Both the position numbers and the translations under genes were made by a program. The notes under the pieces were generated by a model that worked only from the letters and a program-made list of their open reading frames with translations, did not search any database and was not told the origin of the DNA. From Tenuifilaceae bacterium CYCD (GTDB lineage: Bacteria; Bacteroidota; Bacteroidia; Bacteroidales; Tenuifilaceae), in the NCBI GenBank assembly GCA_036322835.1, contig AP027304.1, positions 3,224,001 to 3,288,000 on the forward strand: DNA of 64,000 nucleotides, read 5' to 3'. Below, one piece after another: positions 27,636 to 36,937 of this stretch (its first letter is position 1; each line of letters starts with the position of its first letter).

Positions 27636-28610
27636 TTATTTATTAGCTTCAATTCTATCATTAATAATATCCCTATAATCATCAACTTCCTTTAATTTAG
27701 GATTTAATCGGTGCGCTTCGTCCAACCAATTGATAGCTATATCAAAGTTCCCTAGCATCTCGTTAGCCAGCGCCATGTTAAATGCGGCCTTTGCTGCAAT
27801 TACAGTATTTTTATCGCTGGTAAGTTTTTGCCATAAAGCGGCAGCATCCAGCCACTGTCCCTGCTCCGCAAACTTTTCTGCCTGAACAAAAAGTTTTGAG
27901 CCCGAATTAAATAGGATTCTTGAATCATTTTTCCATGTTGGTGCAATTAAATTTGCATACTTTTCAGCAGCATCGGCTCCGGCGTACGCTGATGCGGAAA
28001 AATAGCCTGGAAGTTGATTCCCCGGTCTAACCTCATTCCAATCGGAGGCTTCCCAAGACAACGTATCCCGATACAGAAATGCATTGGATATTTTCTGGTT
28101 TGACAAATCGTAAACCCTCCAATAGCAGTATACCGCAACATCAAGATAGCCATAATACTCCTTAACATTCTCGACCCACTTTTGAATATAATCGGAATAC
28201 GGATTAACACGCATGTAATCGAGAGAGATGATCACATCTGCACTGTCGTGCATGTTTGATAATGTAGAAACTTCACTCCAGGTTAAAGGCAAAATAACCT
28301 TTGAGGTATCATTCCGATAGTATGTAGCGTTTAATGGAGTTATGTCATTATACATAGGTGAAGTTGGCAGAATTTCGCTTAAGGCATTTGCTGCCTCTGT
28401 AGCAGCAACGCTATCTAGTGCCCACTCCATCATTGCTTTTTTATTTGATAAATCTCGGTTGTACAGATTTGCAACAATAAGGACCTTGCCTGAATTTACA
28501 GGTATAGTTTGTTTTGCTTTATCGTAATACTGAATATCGATGTAGCGGTAAGGAATACAAGAATTCATCAGAACTGCCACAATAATTAAATAGAGAAATC
28601 GTATCGCCAT
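27636..28610 (-). CDS. DUF6340-family lipoprotein with TPR-like C-terminus
   Basis: I start this gene at the ATG at 28610 (324 residues), which gives the lipoprotein signal MAIRFLYLIIVAVLMNSC with the acylated cysteine at residue 18. A start 30 bases further upstream would bury the signal. The body begins IPYRYIDIQYYDKAK and fits the Bacteroidota DUF6340 family. Residues 230-315 look like TPR helices (AEQGQWLDAAALWQKL, AFNMALANEMLGNFDIAINW). The function is unknown; probably a periplasm-facing lipoprotein. It lies just upstream of the M48 protease and may work with it, which is a guess from spacing. Confidence 0.8.
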   Translation of the reverse strand: MAIRFLYLIIVAVLMNSCIPYRYIDIQYYDKAKQTIPVNSGKVLIVANLYNRDLSNKKAMMEWALDSVAATEAANALSEILPTSPMYNDITPLNATYYRNDTSKVILPLTWSEVSTLSNMHDSADVIISLDYMRVNPYSDYIQKWVENVKEYYGYLDVAVYCYWRVYDLSNQKISNAFLYRDTLSWEASDWNEVRPGNQLPGYFSASAYAGADAAEKYANLIAPTWKNDSRILFNSGSKLFVQAEKFAEQGQWLDAAALWQKLTSDKNTVIAAKAAFNMALANEMLGNFDIAINWLDEAHRLNPKLKEVDDYRDIINDRIEANK

Positions 28611-28630
28611 ATAATCCGAATTAATCAATA

Positions 28631-28660
28631 AAAAAACCATCTTAAAGCAAGATGGTTTTC
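28631..28660 (-). terminator. Terminator after fabG
   Basis: AAAACCATCTT (28633-28643) and AAGATGGTTTT (28649-28659) form an 11-base stem; on the minus strand it runs into TTTTTT. Confidence 0.8.
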
Positions 28661-28681
28661 AACGGTAAATATAGTTACTTT

Positions 28682-29428
28682 TTAGGTATTCATCCCTCCG
28701 CAAACATTAATAACTTGTCCATTAACATAGGCAGACATATCAGAGGCGAGGAATAGGGCTACATTGGCAACGTCCTCGGGGGTTCCCCCTCTTCTTAAGG
28801 GTATTTTTGAGGCCCACTCATTTCGAACCTCCTCAGGAAGTTGGTGCGTCATTTCAGTAATAATAAAGCCTGGTGCAATAGCATTTGTTCTTATGTTTCT
28901 AGTCCCGAACTCTTTTGCTGCAGATTTTGTGAAGCCAATTATGCCGGCTTTTGATGAGGAGTAATTGATTTGGTTCGCGTTACCGGAAACCCCAACAACC
29001 GAACTCATATTAATAATACTGCCCGATCCTTGCTTCCACATGGTGGCCTGAACGGCTTTTGTATAGTTAAAAACTGATTTGAGGTTAACGGCAATAACCG
29101 CATCCCACTGATCCTCTGTCATGCGTTTCAAGGCACCATCTTTGGTGATTCCAGCATTGTTGACCAGAATGTCAATTCGTCCAAAATCCGATACTATTTG
29201 GTTGACGGTTGCCTGGGTTTCATCAAATTTGGCAGCATTTGAGGCATACGCTTTAGCCTTTACGCCCATTGCATTCAATTCAACTTCAAATGCCTTCACG
29301 CTATCGTCATAAATCAAGTCAGTAATTGCAATATTTGCGCCTTCAGTAGCAAATTTAAGCGCAATGGCTTTGCCTATACCTCTTGCGCCACCTGTCACAA
29401 TGGCTGTTTTTCCTTCTAATAGCTTCAT
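28682..29428 (-). CDS. fabG: 3-oxoacyl-[acyl-carrier-protein] reductase
   Basis: An SDR enzyme (248 residues from the ATG at 29428) reducing 3-oxoacyl-ACP with NADPH in fatty acid elongation. Motifs are TGGARGIGKAIA (cofactor), NNAGIT, and the catalytic Ser-Tyr-Lys in NMSSVVGVSGNANQINYSSSK, plus the C-terminal GQVINVCGGM. An ATG eight codons further upstream is in frame but adds an unlike MFNNKNKT extension and overlaps the -7 promoter region. FabG versus another SDR is judged on overall likeness; it is alone, not beside acpP or fabF. Confidence 0.87.
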   Translation of the reverse strand: MKLLEGKTAIVTGGARGIGKAIALKFATEGANIAITDLIYDDSVKAFEVELNAMGVKAKAYASNAAKFDETQATVNQIVSDFGRIDILVNNAGITKDGALKRMTEDQWDAVIAVNLKSVFNYTKAVQATMWKQGSGSIINMSSVVGVSGNANQINYSSSKAGIIGFTKSAAKEFGTRNIRTNAIAPGFIITEMTHQLPEEVRNEWASKIPLRRGGTPEDVANVALFLASDMSAYVNGQVINVCGGMNT

Positions 29429-29454
29429 AGTTTTATTTTTGTTGTTAAACATTG

Positions 29455-29462
29455 CAAAGGTA
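29455..29462 (-). promoter_or_regulatory. fabG promoter -7 box
   Basis: TACCTTTG on the minus strand is a perfect -7 match, 27 bases upstream of the chosen fabG ATG and consistent with that start. No TTTG box is evident at the usual distance. Confidence 0.5.
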
Positions 29463-29679
29463 AAAAATATTAGAATATAAGTTAAGAACAGTACATCCCG
29501 AATTACATCTAAGAAAACCTACAAATGTTATTATTCAACCTTTGAATAAAATAAAAATTCCCGTATATTCACAAGTTGAAAAACTTACTATTTGTGATGC
29601 TTTTGTAGAATAATGCAAAAACATAAAAAACATAATTAATTATTTATCAATACATTATTTTAACTTAATCTTATACAAG

Positions 29680-32013
29680 ATGAAGATTAGAATGAAATTA
29701 AGGCTAAAAATGCTCCTTTCGGTGCTACTTGTTGCTGTTATTATTTTCTTGGCATCAATAGGCTATCTAACTAGGAGTCTCGAAAAAATTACACTAAAAA
29801 ATGCATACAGTTTTGTTGATGCAACAGCAAGGGAGTATGCCAATTCGATACAAAGTAATTTCAACAATGAAATGGGTATGGCCAGGGCAATGGCTCAGGG
29901 TTTCCAATTTTACAATGAGAATACCCCCATTGAGATAAAGGAAAATTCAAAACGAGTTCTTAAAGGAATAGCCACAAACAATCCCAATTTTCTCTCTGTA
30001 TGGGTAAGCTGGGAACTCCCTGTTTTGGATAAAAGTTGGGATAAACCATACGGAAGAGAACGTTATACTTACTATAGAGAAAATGATCAACTAAATTTTA
30101 TTGTTGACAGAAAAAATGAGACTGGAGACGATATAAACAGCTTATACTACAGCTTAAAAACTTCCAAAAAAGAAACAGTTGTAGATCCTTACTGGTTCAC
30201 ATACACGGGAAGCAATAAACGCGTTCTCGAAACCAGCGTATGTGTTCCGCTGCTAAGCAATGAAAAATTTGTTGGTTTGTTTGGTTTTGACTTTGAGTTA
30301 ACGCGATACCAAGAGTATATTAATAATATAAAACCCTATCAGGGAAGTTTTGCAATGCTTCTTTCGCAAAATGGAACTATTGTAGCCCATACAGATGTTA
30401 ATTATATAGGAAATTCGATTGATAGTTTGTACGGGAATGAAAGCAAAACCCATAAAATTCTTGAAAGAATAGTAAAAGGAGAAAAATTTTCATTCTCATT
30501 CACTAATTCCGGCAGGGATTTTTATGCCACATTCAATCCATTTACTGTGGGCAAATCAGAAAATCCGTGGACATTAGTTATTTTTTCGCCTCAGGACATA
30601 ATTATGAAAGAGGCAAAAGCGGTTGCCGACAGATCCAAAACCGTTATATTTCTCGGGCTAATCGTTCTTGCTGTAGTTGTATGGATAATTGCCTACAGTA
30701 TTACAAAGCCACTTGTTAAAACAACAACAGTGCTAAAAGAATTGGCCAACGGTAAAATCGATCTATCTAAAAAAATAAGCATTAATAGCGGCGACGAAAT
30801 CCAGGATATTGGCAATTCAGTTAATATCCTTATCGATAGTCTAAATAAGACTACAAATTTTGCCAAAGAAATAGGCAAAGGAAATTTGAATGTTTCATAC
30901 AATAAGTTAAGCGATAGCGATGTCTTAGGAGAAGCACTTCTGGAAATGAGAAAAAGTCTTGAACATGCCAAGAGCCTTGATGAAAAACGGAAATCAGAAG
31001 AAGACAAAGCCCGCTGGGCAAACGAAGGAATTGCGGTTTTTGCTGATATTTTAAGGCAAAACACTGACAATATGAGTGAATTCACGTACGAAGTAATTCA
31101 CAATCTGGTTAAGTATGTAAATGCAAATATTGGAGCCCTATTCCTAGCTAATGTTGAGAATAATGACAAATACTTTGAACTCGCCTCGAGCTATGCCTAC
31201 GAGCGGAGAAAATACGAGGAAAGAAGAATAAACTATGGTGAGGGCTTAGTTGGACGATGCGCAAAGGAAGGTGAAACCATTTTTATGACCGAACTTCCTA
31301 AGGATTATATTCGAATTGCATCTGGTCTTGGAGATGAAGAGCCTAGTTGCTTACTGATAGTTCCTCTTAAACTTAACGATGAAGTATATGGAGTTGTTGA
31401 AATGGCATCATTTGAGACTTTGGAAGATTATAAAATTAAGTTTGTTGAAAAAATTGGAGAAAGTATTGCTGCTACCATTTCAAACGTAAAAGTGTCCATC
31501 AGAACAGCTAAATTACTAGAAGAATCTAGAATAAAATCGGAAGAATTAGCCTCACAGGAGGAAGAAATGAGGCAGAATATGGAAGAACTCCAAGCCACCC
31601 AGGAAGAAGCGGCAAGAAAAACTGCAGAAATGGAAAGCTTGATTAATGCGCTCAACACATCAAGCTATGTGATTGAATACGACTTGAACGGTAGAATTAT
31701 TACTGTAAACCAAGCTTACCTATCGTTAACAGGACAGCCCGAAAAAGATGTGATTGGAACGCACCACTCCGATAACCTTGAGTTTACCGAAGAACAAAAG
31801 ATTAACTACCAAAAATTCTGGAACGATTTACGAAATGGTATAATCAAGAAAGAAACCAACAAGGTGGCAATTGGAGGAAAAACTTACACCTTTATAGAAA
31901 CCTATTCGCCAATACTTAATGAGAGCCGTCAAGTAATTAAGATACTAAAGATTGCCCATAACATCACTGATTTTATAGAGAATAAAGGTTCTAAAAAATC
32001 AAAAAAAGAATAG
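29680..32013 (+). CDS. Membrane sensor: Cache-HAMP-GAF-PAS, no output domain
   Basis: A 777-residue protein. A membrane helix at about 10-28 is followed by a large periplasmic dCache-like sensor (35-315; VSWELPVLDKSWDKPYGRE and TETSVCVPLL-type strands). A second helix lies at about 322-345. HAMP (345-400) and a linker follow, then GAF (about 455-610, with YGEGLVGRCAKEGE) and a Glu/Gln-rich coiled coil (615-655). The PAS domain (655-770; NALNTSSYVIEYDLNGRII) is last, with a basic tail. There is no histidine kinase, GGDEF, phosphatase or chemotaxis signalling domain. It probably detects an extracellular ligand and passes the signal to a separate partner. It is a single-gene unit with a strong terminator. 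Confidence 0.82.
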   Translation: MKIRMKLRLKMLLSVLLVAVIIFLASIGYLTRSLEKITLKNAYSFVDATAREYANSIQSNFNNEMGMARAMAQGFQFYNENTPIEIKENSKRVLKGIATNNPNFLSVWVSWELPVLDKSWDKPYGRERYTYYRENDQLNFIVDRKNETGDDINSLYYSLKTSKKETVVDPYWFTYTGSNKRVLETSVCVPLLSNEKFVGLFGFDFELTRYQEYINNIKPYQGSFAMLLSQNGTIVAHTDVNYIGNSIDSLYGNESKTHKILERIVKGEKFSFSFTNSGRDFYATFNPFTVGKSENPWTLVIFSPQDIIMKEAKAVADRSKTVIFLGLIVLAVVVWIIAYSITKPLVKTTTVLKELANGKIDLSKKISINSGDEIQDIGNSVNILIDSLNKTTNFAKEIGKGNLNVSYNKLSDSDVLGEALLEMRKSLEHAKSLDEKRKSEEDKARWANEGIAVFADILRQNTDNMSEFTYEVIHNLVKYVNANIGALFLANVENNDKYFELASSYAYERRKYEERRINYGEGLVGRCAKEGETIFMTELPKDYIRIASGLGDEEPSCLLIVPLKLNDEVYGVVEMASFETLEDYKIKFVEKIGESIAATISNVKVSIRTAKLLEESRIKSEELASQEEEMRQNMEELQATQEEAARKTAEMESLINALNTSSYVIEYDLNGRIITVNQAYLSLTGQPEKDVIGTHHSDNLEFTEEQKINYQKFWNDLRNGIIKKETNKVAIGGKTYTFIETYSPILNESRQVIKILKIAHNITDFIENKGSKKSKKE

Positions 32014-32030
32014 AATCACAGTAAATAAGA

Positions 32031-32057
32031 AAAGGCTGCATCATTGCAGCCTTTTAC
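32031..32057. terminator. Bidirectional terminator, sensor gene and DUF6588 gene
   Basis: AAAGGCTGCA (32031-32040) and TGCAGCCTTT (32045-32054) pair perfectly around TCAT, with flanking A and T. Confidence 0.75.
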
Positions 32058-32074
32058 TTTTATATAAATTCTCC

Positions 32075-33055
32075 TTACCTAAAGTTTATACCAACACCAG
32101 CATTTAAAATAGAATATTTGCCCAATGCATAATCAAAATGGAATGCTATTAAAGCAAGCTTAATTCTTAAACCTATATTAGCATTTACTCCACTATTTGA
32201 AAAATCTAATGACAAAGGATCCTTGATTGATTGATTTACTCCTGCAATAGTTGCTTCATAAGTTCCCTTTAAGGCAACATCTGTGTTTGACTTATTGTAA
32301 CCAACACCTGCATAAACCGTTAGTACCGGAATTGATTTAGAAATTAAAAGCTTCCCGGTAAAACCGGTAGCCTCAAAATCTAGAGTTTGATTACTCTTGA
32401 TATCAAAAGAGGATTTTAGTTTTGTATAGCCTAATAGTATTGAAACATCAATAGGAAGTCTTTTAAAAACCGGGATAAACTCCTTAAACTCATTCTTGAT
32501 ACCAACACCCCATAAGCTAAAGTTACCAACACCAGATATATCAACCTTTGGAAAAAAACGCCCCATTATCTCTGTATGAAATGGTAAACCAACACCAACC
32601 TGTACAATAGGAGCAGGAATAAAACGTAGGTTTGCTCCTTGAGGAAGATCTATTGAAGCAGACGTTCCTGTAGCTTGATCGACTAGCCGTGGTCCACCAG
32701 TCTTTTCTCCAGTAACAGTCGGTGCCATATTATCGTTGGGATCCTGCAATTCCCAATACTCCAGATTCAACTTTGAAACATCAAATTTTCTGTCCCCAGA
32801 TGGAGGCACCGTAATAGCCGCAGTAAATGTGATATCAAAACCAAATAATTTATGTGGTTTAGCTGAATTATACCAGCCATTATTCAGACTTGTGCCCAAA
32901 CTTTTGCCAAAAGGCTCTAGGTACTCCTTCGATAGTTTCTCCGCATCATTCAAGTTTCCCGATAGCATTTTAACCACATCCTCCTGAGAATATAGAACAG
33001 GAGAAACAAGACAAAAGGCCAATGCAATTAATAGTATTCCAGGTAGTTTTTTCAT
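32075..33055 (-). CDS. DUF6588-like outer-membrane beta-barrel protein
   Basis: From the ATG at 33055 the product is 326 residues with a Sec signal (MKKLPGILLIALAFCLVSP, cleavage near SQE). The mature part begins with a helix (DAEKLSKEYLEPFGKSLG). It continues with alternating strands, for example IVQVGVGLPFHTEIMGRF and LTVYAGVGYNKSNTDV, and ends in FHFDYALGKYSILNAGVG with a C-terminal INFR. This fits the Bacteroidota DUF6588 barrel family. The function is unknown, perhaps a surface barrel or channel. A start 17 codons upstream lacks a sensible signal peptide. Confidence 0.78.
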   Translation of the reverse strand: MKKLPGILLIALAFCLVSPVLYSQEDVVKMLSGNLNDAEKLSKEYLEPFGKSLGTSLNNGWYNSAKPHKLFGFDITFTAAITVPPSGDRKFDVSKLNLEYWELQDPNDNMAPTVTGEKTGGPRLVDQATGTSASIDLPQGANLRFIPAPIVQVGVGLPFHTEIMGRFFPKVDISGVGNFSLWGVGIKNEFKEFIPVFKRLPIDVSILLGYTKLKSSFDIKSNQTLDFEATGFTGKLLISKSIPVLTVYAGVGYNKSNTDVALKGTYEATIAGVNQSIKDPLSLDFSNSGVNANIGLRIKLALIAFHFDYALGKYSILNAGVGINFR

Positions 33056-33103
33056 GGTATAATTTATTTTGAGGTTAATAATTTCGTAAACATTAACATA
33101 AAA

Positions 33104-33111
33104 CAAATGTA
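33104..33111 (-). promoter_or_regulatory. -7 box of the DUF6588 gene
   Basis: TACATTTG on the minus strand matches TAnnTTTG, about 50 bases before the ATG at 33055. A transcript starting near 33097 would exclude the longer reading frame starting at 33106, supporting the shorter start. Confidence 0.5.
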
Positions 33112-33175
33112 CAAATGTTTTTTATGACGAATTTAATTTCAGTCCTGAAAATCTTAAAAGTTTAATTTTAGTGGT

Positions 33176-33183
33176 TATTTTTG
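33176..33183 (+). promoter_or_regulatory. -7 box of rarA
   Basis: TATTTTTG matches TAnnTTTG and ends 13 bases before the rarA ATG, implying a very short leader. There is no clear -33 element. Confidence 0.45.
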
Positions 33184-33196
33184 TAAAAAATAATTT

Positions 33197-34477
33197 ATGA
33201 GCAATATCCCACTAGCAGAGCGAATGCGACCGCGAACTCTCGACGAATATGTTGGGCAAGCGCATCTTGTTGGTAATGGTAGCATTCTTCGGGATATGAT
33301 AAAATCAGGAAATGTTAATTCCTTTATTCTTTGGGGTCCCCCAGGTGTAGGAAAAACAACACTCGCCAAAATTGTAGCCAATCAACTCAATCGGCCGTTC
33401 TACACTCTAAGTGCAGTTAATTCCGGAGTAAAAGATGTGCGAGAGGTAATAGATAAAGCAAAATCCCAAAAATACTTCAGCACCCCTTCTCCTATCCTAT
33501 TTATTGATGAAATTCATCGATTCAGTAAATCGCAGCAGGATTCGCTTTTGGGTGCTGTTGAACAAGGAATCATTGTGCTGATTGGTGCAACAACCGAAAA
33601 TCCTTCCTTTGAGGTCATTACTCCGCTCCTATCAAGATGCCAAGTATTCATACTTAAATCACTAAATGAAAGCGAATTAAAAGATTTACTTACAAAAGCA
33701 ATTGAACAGGATACAGAACTTAAGAATCTTACCTTTAGTATTGAAGAAACAGATGCTTTATTCCGTTTTTCCGGAGGTGATGCCCGTAAACTATACAACA
33801 TCATTGAATTATTAGTAAATGTAAGCGATCCAGCCCAGACAATTGATATAAGCAACAAGCGTGTTACTGAGGTTTTACAGGAAAACATAGCCATTTACGA
33901 TAAAAATGGAGAACAGCATTACGATATTATATCAGCATTCATAAAATCCATCAGAGGAAGTGATCCCAATGGAGCGGTGTACTGGTTAGCAAGGATGATT
34001 GAGGGAGGTGAAGATCCTAAGTTTATCGCCCGGAGACTGGTTATTTTAGCCTCCGAAGATATTGGATTAGCCAATCCTAATGCATTGCTCATGGCAACAA
34101 GTTGCTTTCAAGCAGTAACCATGATTGGTATGCCTGAATCGAGAATAATCCTTTCCGAGGCAACAATTTATCTTGCCACTAGTTCCAAAAGCAATTCCGC
34201 GTACGAGGCAATTGGCAAAGCACAACAATTGGTTCGAGAGCAAGGCGCACTCCCTGTCCCTTTACATATTAGAAATGCACCAACAAAACTGATGAAGGAT
34301 ATTGGCTATGGTGTTGATTACAAATACGCTCACAGCTATAAAGGGAACTTTGTAATCCAAGAATTTCTCCCCGAAAAGATATCGGGATCAATATTATTTG
34401 CGCCACAGAATAATCCCAAAGAAAAAGAGATCGAATCCAAACTAAAGGCTTTGTGGAAAGGCAAATATAACTACTGA
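33197..34477 (+). CDS. rarA: Replication-associated recombination protein A (AAA ATPase)
   Basis: A 426-residue AAA+ ATPase of the RarA/MgsA (WRNIP1) family acting at stalled replication forks. N-terminal PLAERMRPRTLDEYVGQAHL, Walker A WGPPGVGKTTLA, Walker B FIDEIHRFSKSQQDSLL, sensor 1 GATTENPSFEV, and arginine finger region LLSRCQVF. The C-terminal tetramerisation part includes RGSDPNGAVYWLARMIEGGEDP. It is followed 13 bases later by kdsA, so cotranscription is likely although the functions are unrelated. Confidence 0.95.
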   Translation: MSNIPLAERMRPRTLDEYVGQAHLVGNGSILRDMIKSGNVNSFILWGPPGVGKTTLAKIVANQLNRPFYTLSAVNSGVKDVREVIDKAKSQKYFSTPSPILFIDEIHRFSKSQQDSLLGAVEQGIIVLIGATTENPSFEVITPLLSRCQVFILKSLNESELKDLLTKAIEQDTELKNLTFSIEETDALFRFSGGDARKLYNIIELLVNVSDPAQTIDISNKRVTEVLQENIAIYDKNGEQHYDIISAFIKSIRGSDPNGAVYWLARMIEGGEDPKFIARRLVILASEDIGLANPNALLMATSCFQAVTMIGMPESRIILSEATIYLATSSKSNSAYEAIGKAQQLVREQGALPVPLHIRNAPTKLMKDIGYGVDYKYAHSYKGNFVIQEFLPEKISGSILFAPQNNPKEKEIESKLKALWKGKYNY

Positions 34478-34490
34478 TAATTATAAATAA

Positions 34491-35321
34491 ATGAATATGA
34501 ATACATTAAAATCAATTAACGGTATAAAACATTTAGACTCAGACAATTTTTTCCTGCTTGCAGGCCCCTGCGTAGTTGAAAATGAAGAAATTACTTTCGA
34601 AATTGCCGAGAAAGTAAAAGAAATAACCGATAAATACAGAATTCCCTATATATTTAAAGCATCCTATAAAAAGGCAAATAGATCCAAAATAGATTCATTC
34701 TCTGGAATTGGTGACGAAAAAGCATTAAATATCCTTGCAGAGGTTAGAAAGCGTTATGGTTTGCCCATAGTCACCGATATACACACATCCGAAGAAGCAG
34801 CGATTGCAGCCAAATATGTTGATGTACTGCAAATTCCAGCTTTTTTGTGCAGGCAAACAGAACTCCTTATAGCTGCCGCAAAAACAGGTAGGGTCGTTAA
34901 TATCAAAAAAGGCCAGTTCGTATCACCAGAATCAATGAAATTTGCTGCGCAAAAAATAGTGGATTCCGGAAACAACAATGTAATGCTAACCGATAGAGGA
35001 ACTCAATTTGGCTACCAAGATCTAATTGTTGACTTTAGAGGAATTCCTACCATGCGAGAATTTGGTTTCCCCGTTGTGGTTGATGTAACACACTCCCTCC
35101 AGCAACCAAATCAAACATCAGGAGTAACTGGCGGAAAACCAGAAATGATCGAAACTATTTCTAGAGCAGCTATTGCGTGTGGTGCAGATGGATTATTTAT
35201 GGAAACACACCCTAAGCCTGAAGTCGCACTATCGGATGGTGCTAATATGCTAAATTTAAAATACTTAGAGAATCTCCTTGATCATCTAGTTCAAATTCGT
35301 CAGGTGATCAAGAATTTTTAA
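34491..35321 (+). CDS. kdsA: 3-deoxy-8-phosphooctulonate synthase
   Basis: KdsA condenses phosphoenolpyruvate with arabinose 5-phosphate to form KDO 8-phosphate for lipopolysaccharide. The 276 residues carry LLAGPCVVENEE, FKASYKKANRSKIDSF, DIHTSEEA and LQIPAFLCRQTELL. Also seen are NIKKGQFVSPE, DRGTQFGYQDLIVDFR and DVTHSLQQPNQTSG. A cysteine (C16 family position is GPCVVEN) and the histidine/aspartate set resemble metal-type relatives; the metal dependence was not decided. It overlaps the convergent histidine kinase gene by 14 bases at their 3' ends. Confidence 0.95.
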   Translation: MNMNTLKSINGIKHLDSDNFFLLAGPCVVENEEITFEIAEKVKEITDKYRIPYIFKASYKKANRSKIDSFSGIGDEKALNILAEVRKRYGLPIVTDIHTSEEAAIAAKYVDVLQIPAFLCRQTELLIAAAKTGRVVNIKKGQFVSPESMKFAAQKIVDSGNNNVMLTDRGTQFGYQDLIVDFRGIPTMREFGFPVVVDVTHSLQQPNQTSGVTGGKPEMIETISRAAIACGADGLFMETHPKPEVALSDGANMLNLKYLENLLDHLVQIRQVIKNF

Positions 35322-36723
35322 TGTAAACGTTCAAAAGAGTATCTATTTTTTGCTTTAAGAGGTTGGCGTTAATAGGCTTGGAAATATAGTCGTTACAGCC
35401 AACCTCAAAACATTTAATGTTATCGTGCGGTAAGGCGTATGCAGTTTGTGCAATAATCGGCAAAGTTGGGTTATACTTACGTATTGCGGAGGTTGCTTCA
35501 TATCCATCCATTAATGGCATTTGAATATCCATTAGTATTATGTCGACATTTGAGCCATTGAAGGTCTTTTCTACAACTTCCTGACCATTTTTAGCCCACA
35601 AAACATTTGCTTTTGTATCGGACAGTATCGTAGAAAGGTAACGGTAATTTACCTCCACGTCCTCTGCAATCAATATATTTTTGCCAGACCAATTATACTC
35701 TGGAACAGTTGTACTGAATAGCATGGAGCCGCTTTCCTGGTAACGCTTCTCAATGTAAGGAATGCTAAAGTAGAAGGTTGTACCCTCTCCAACCTTAGAC
35801 TCAAACCAGATATCGCCCCCAAGTAAGTTAATGATATTTCTGCTGATGTAGAGCCCTATTCCGGTTCCACCGTATTTACGGGTAGACCCTTCCTGAACCT
35901 GACGGAATCGTTCGAAAATTATATCGCGTTTATCTTCAGGAATACCGATTCCGCTATCGCGAACAAAGAACTGAATCTTATTCTCCTTATGATTGTTCAC
36001 ATAACCAAACTCAACGCTACCTTTATCGGTAAATTTCAAAGCATTACCCAAAAGATTTACAAGAACCTGACGTAATCGTTGTCCATCAGTGTACAAAATA
36101 TTCGATTCATCATCATTAAGATTCAATAGCCTAATATTGATATGCTCTTTCTCCTGCTTAAACTTAATCTCGTTGAAAAAGGTGTAAACATCGAACATTA
36201 AATCATCCAGGTTGCATTCCGACTGATTTATGGCCAATTGGCCTGCATCTATTTTGGATATATCTATGATATCATCTATCAGATTAACCAGCATCATCCC
36301 ATTATGGTACACTATATCAATATATCTATCACGTTTTTCCTCGGAATCCTCTCCTTTCAACAGTTGCACGAATCCCAAGATTCCATTCATTGGTGTTCGA
36401 ATTTCATGGCTCATGTTTGCCAGAAAATTTGACTTAAGAATATCGGATTCCTCGGCTCGCTGCTTGGCTTTTTCATAGATATCAGTAAGCCTACTTTTTT
36501 CAAATTGCAACAAGGAGATTGACTTGCCTAATTCATCATTGTCTTGCTGCAACTCTTTGTACTTAAGTCTGATATTCGCATATTCATCTTGAATTGTGAG
36601 TTGATGAGAATCAGCCAAGGAGTTATTTTTAGATTTTGACAACATTCTTCTTCTCAGATAGAATATCCAAGCGAGGAGAATAAGTAGTAGAATTGTATAC
36701 GCAGTAAAAAGAATTGTTGTCAT
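35308..36723 (-). CDS. Hybrid sensor histidine kinase / response regulator
   Basis: A 471-residue hybrid kinase. One N-terminal membrane helix (5-23) is followed by a coiled coil (40-95) and HisKA with the phospho-histidine H106 in LANMSHEIRTPMNG. The ATPase domain follows (N223/N227 in NLLGNALKFTDKG; DSGIGIP; GGTGIGLYI). The receiver domain (about 348-468) has the phospho-acceptor D399 in IILMDIQMPLMDG and lysine in ISKPINANLL. There is no periplasmic sensor domain and no DNA-binding domain, so it must take its input from a partner or the membrane and send phosphate to another protein. It is an orphan in this window. Confidence 0.92.
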   Translation of the reverse strand: MTTILFTAYTILLLILLAWIFYLRRRMLSKSKNNSLADSHQLTIQDEYANIRLKYKELQQDNDELGKSISLLQFEKSRLTDIYEKAKQRAEESDILKSNFLANMSHEIRTPMNGILGFVQLLKGEDSEEKRDRYIDIVYHNGMMLVNLIDDIIDISKIDAGQLAINQSECNLDDLMFDVYTFFNEIKFKQEKEHINIRLLNLNDDESNILYTDGQRLRQVLVNLLGNALKFTDKGSVEFGYVNNHKENKIQFFVRDSGIGIPEDKRDIIFERFRQVQEGSTRKYGGTGIGLYISRNIINLLGGDIWFESKVGEGTTFYFSIPYIEKRYQESGSMLFSTTVPEYNWSGKNILIAEDVEVNYRYLSTILSDTKANVLWAKNGQEVVEKTFNGSNVDIILMDIQMPLMDGYEATSAIRKYNPTLPIIAQTAYALPHDNIKCFEVGCNDYISKPINANLLKQKIDTLLNVYIKNS

Positions 36724-36887
36724 ATCGCTTATTCCTAAAACAATTGCTGATTAACAGAATGTTGCAATTAAACATCACATTTATAAAGTTACAAAAAATA
36801 CAAAAAAAATGGATTGCAAATCCTGTTTTGTATATGATTTTATTTGAATCTTTAATTTTTATTTACGAATAACCCATATTGATTGAC

Positions 36888-36920
36888 AAAAAAACCTTCC
36901 AGCTATTGGAAGGTTTTACA
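36888..36920 (-). terminator. Terminator after the PorT-like gene
   Basis: AAAACCTTCCA (36891-36901) and TGGAAGGTTTT (36907-36917) form an 11-base stem with T on the minus-strand exit side. Confidence 0.8.
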
Positions 36921-36937
36921 AAACATTTTGAGATCAA

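Noticed and set aside
35308-35321. 14-base overlap of kdsA and the histidine kinase as a frameshift sign
   Set aside because: Both proteins have complete C-termini; it is a normal convergent 3' overlap.
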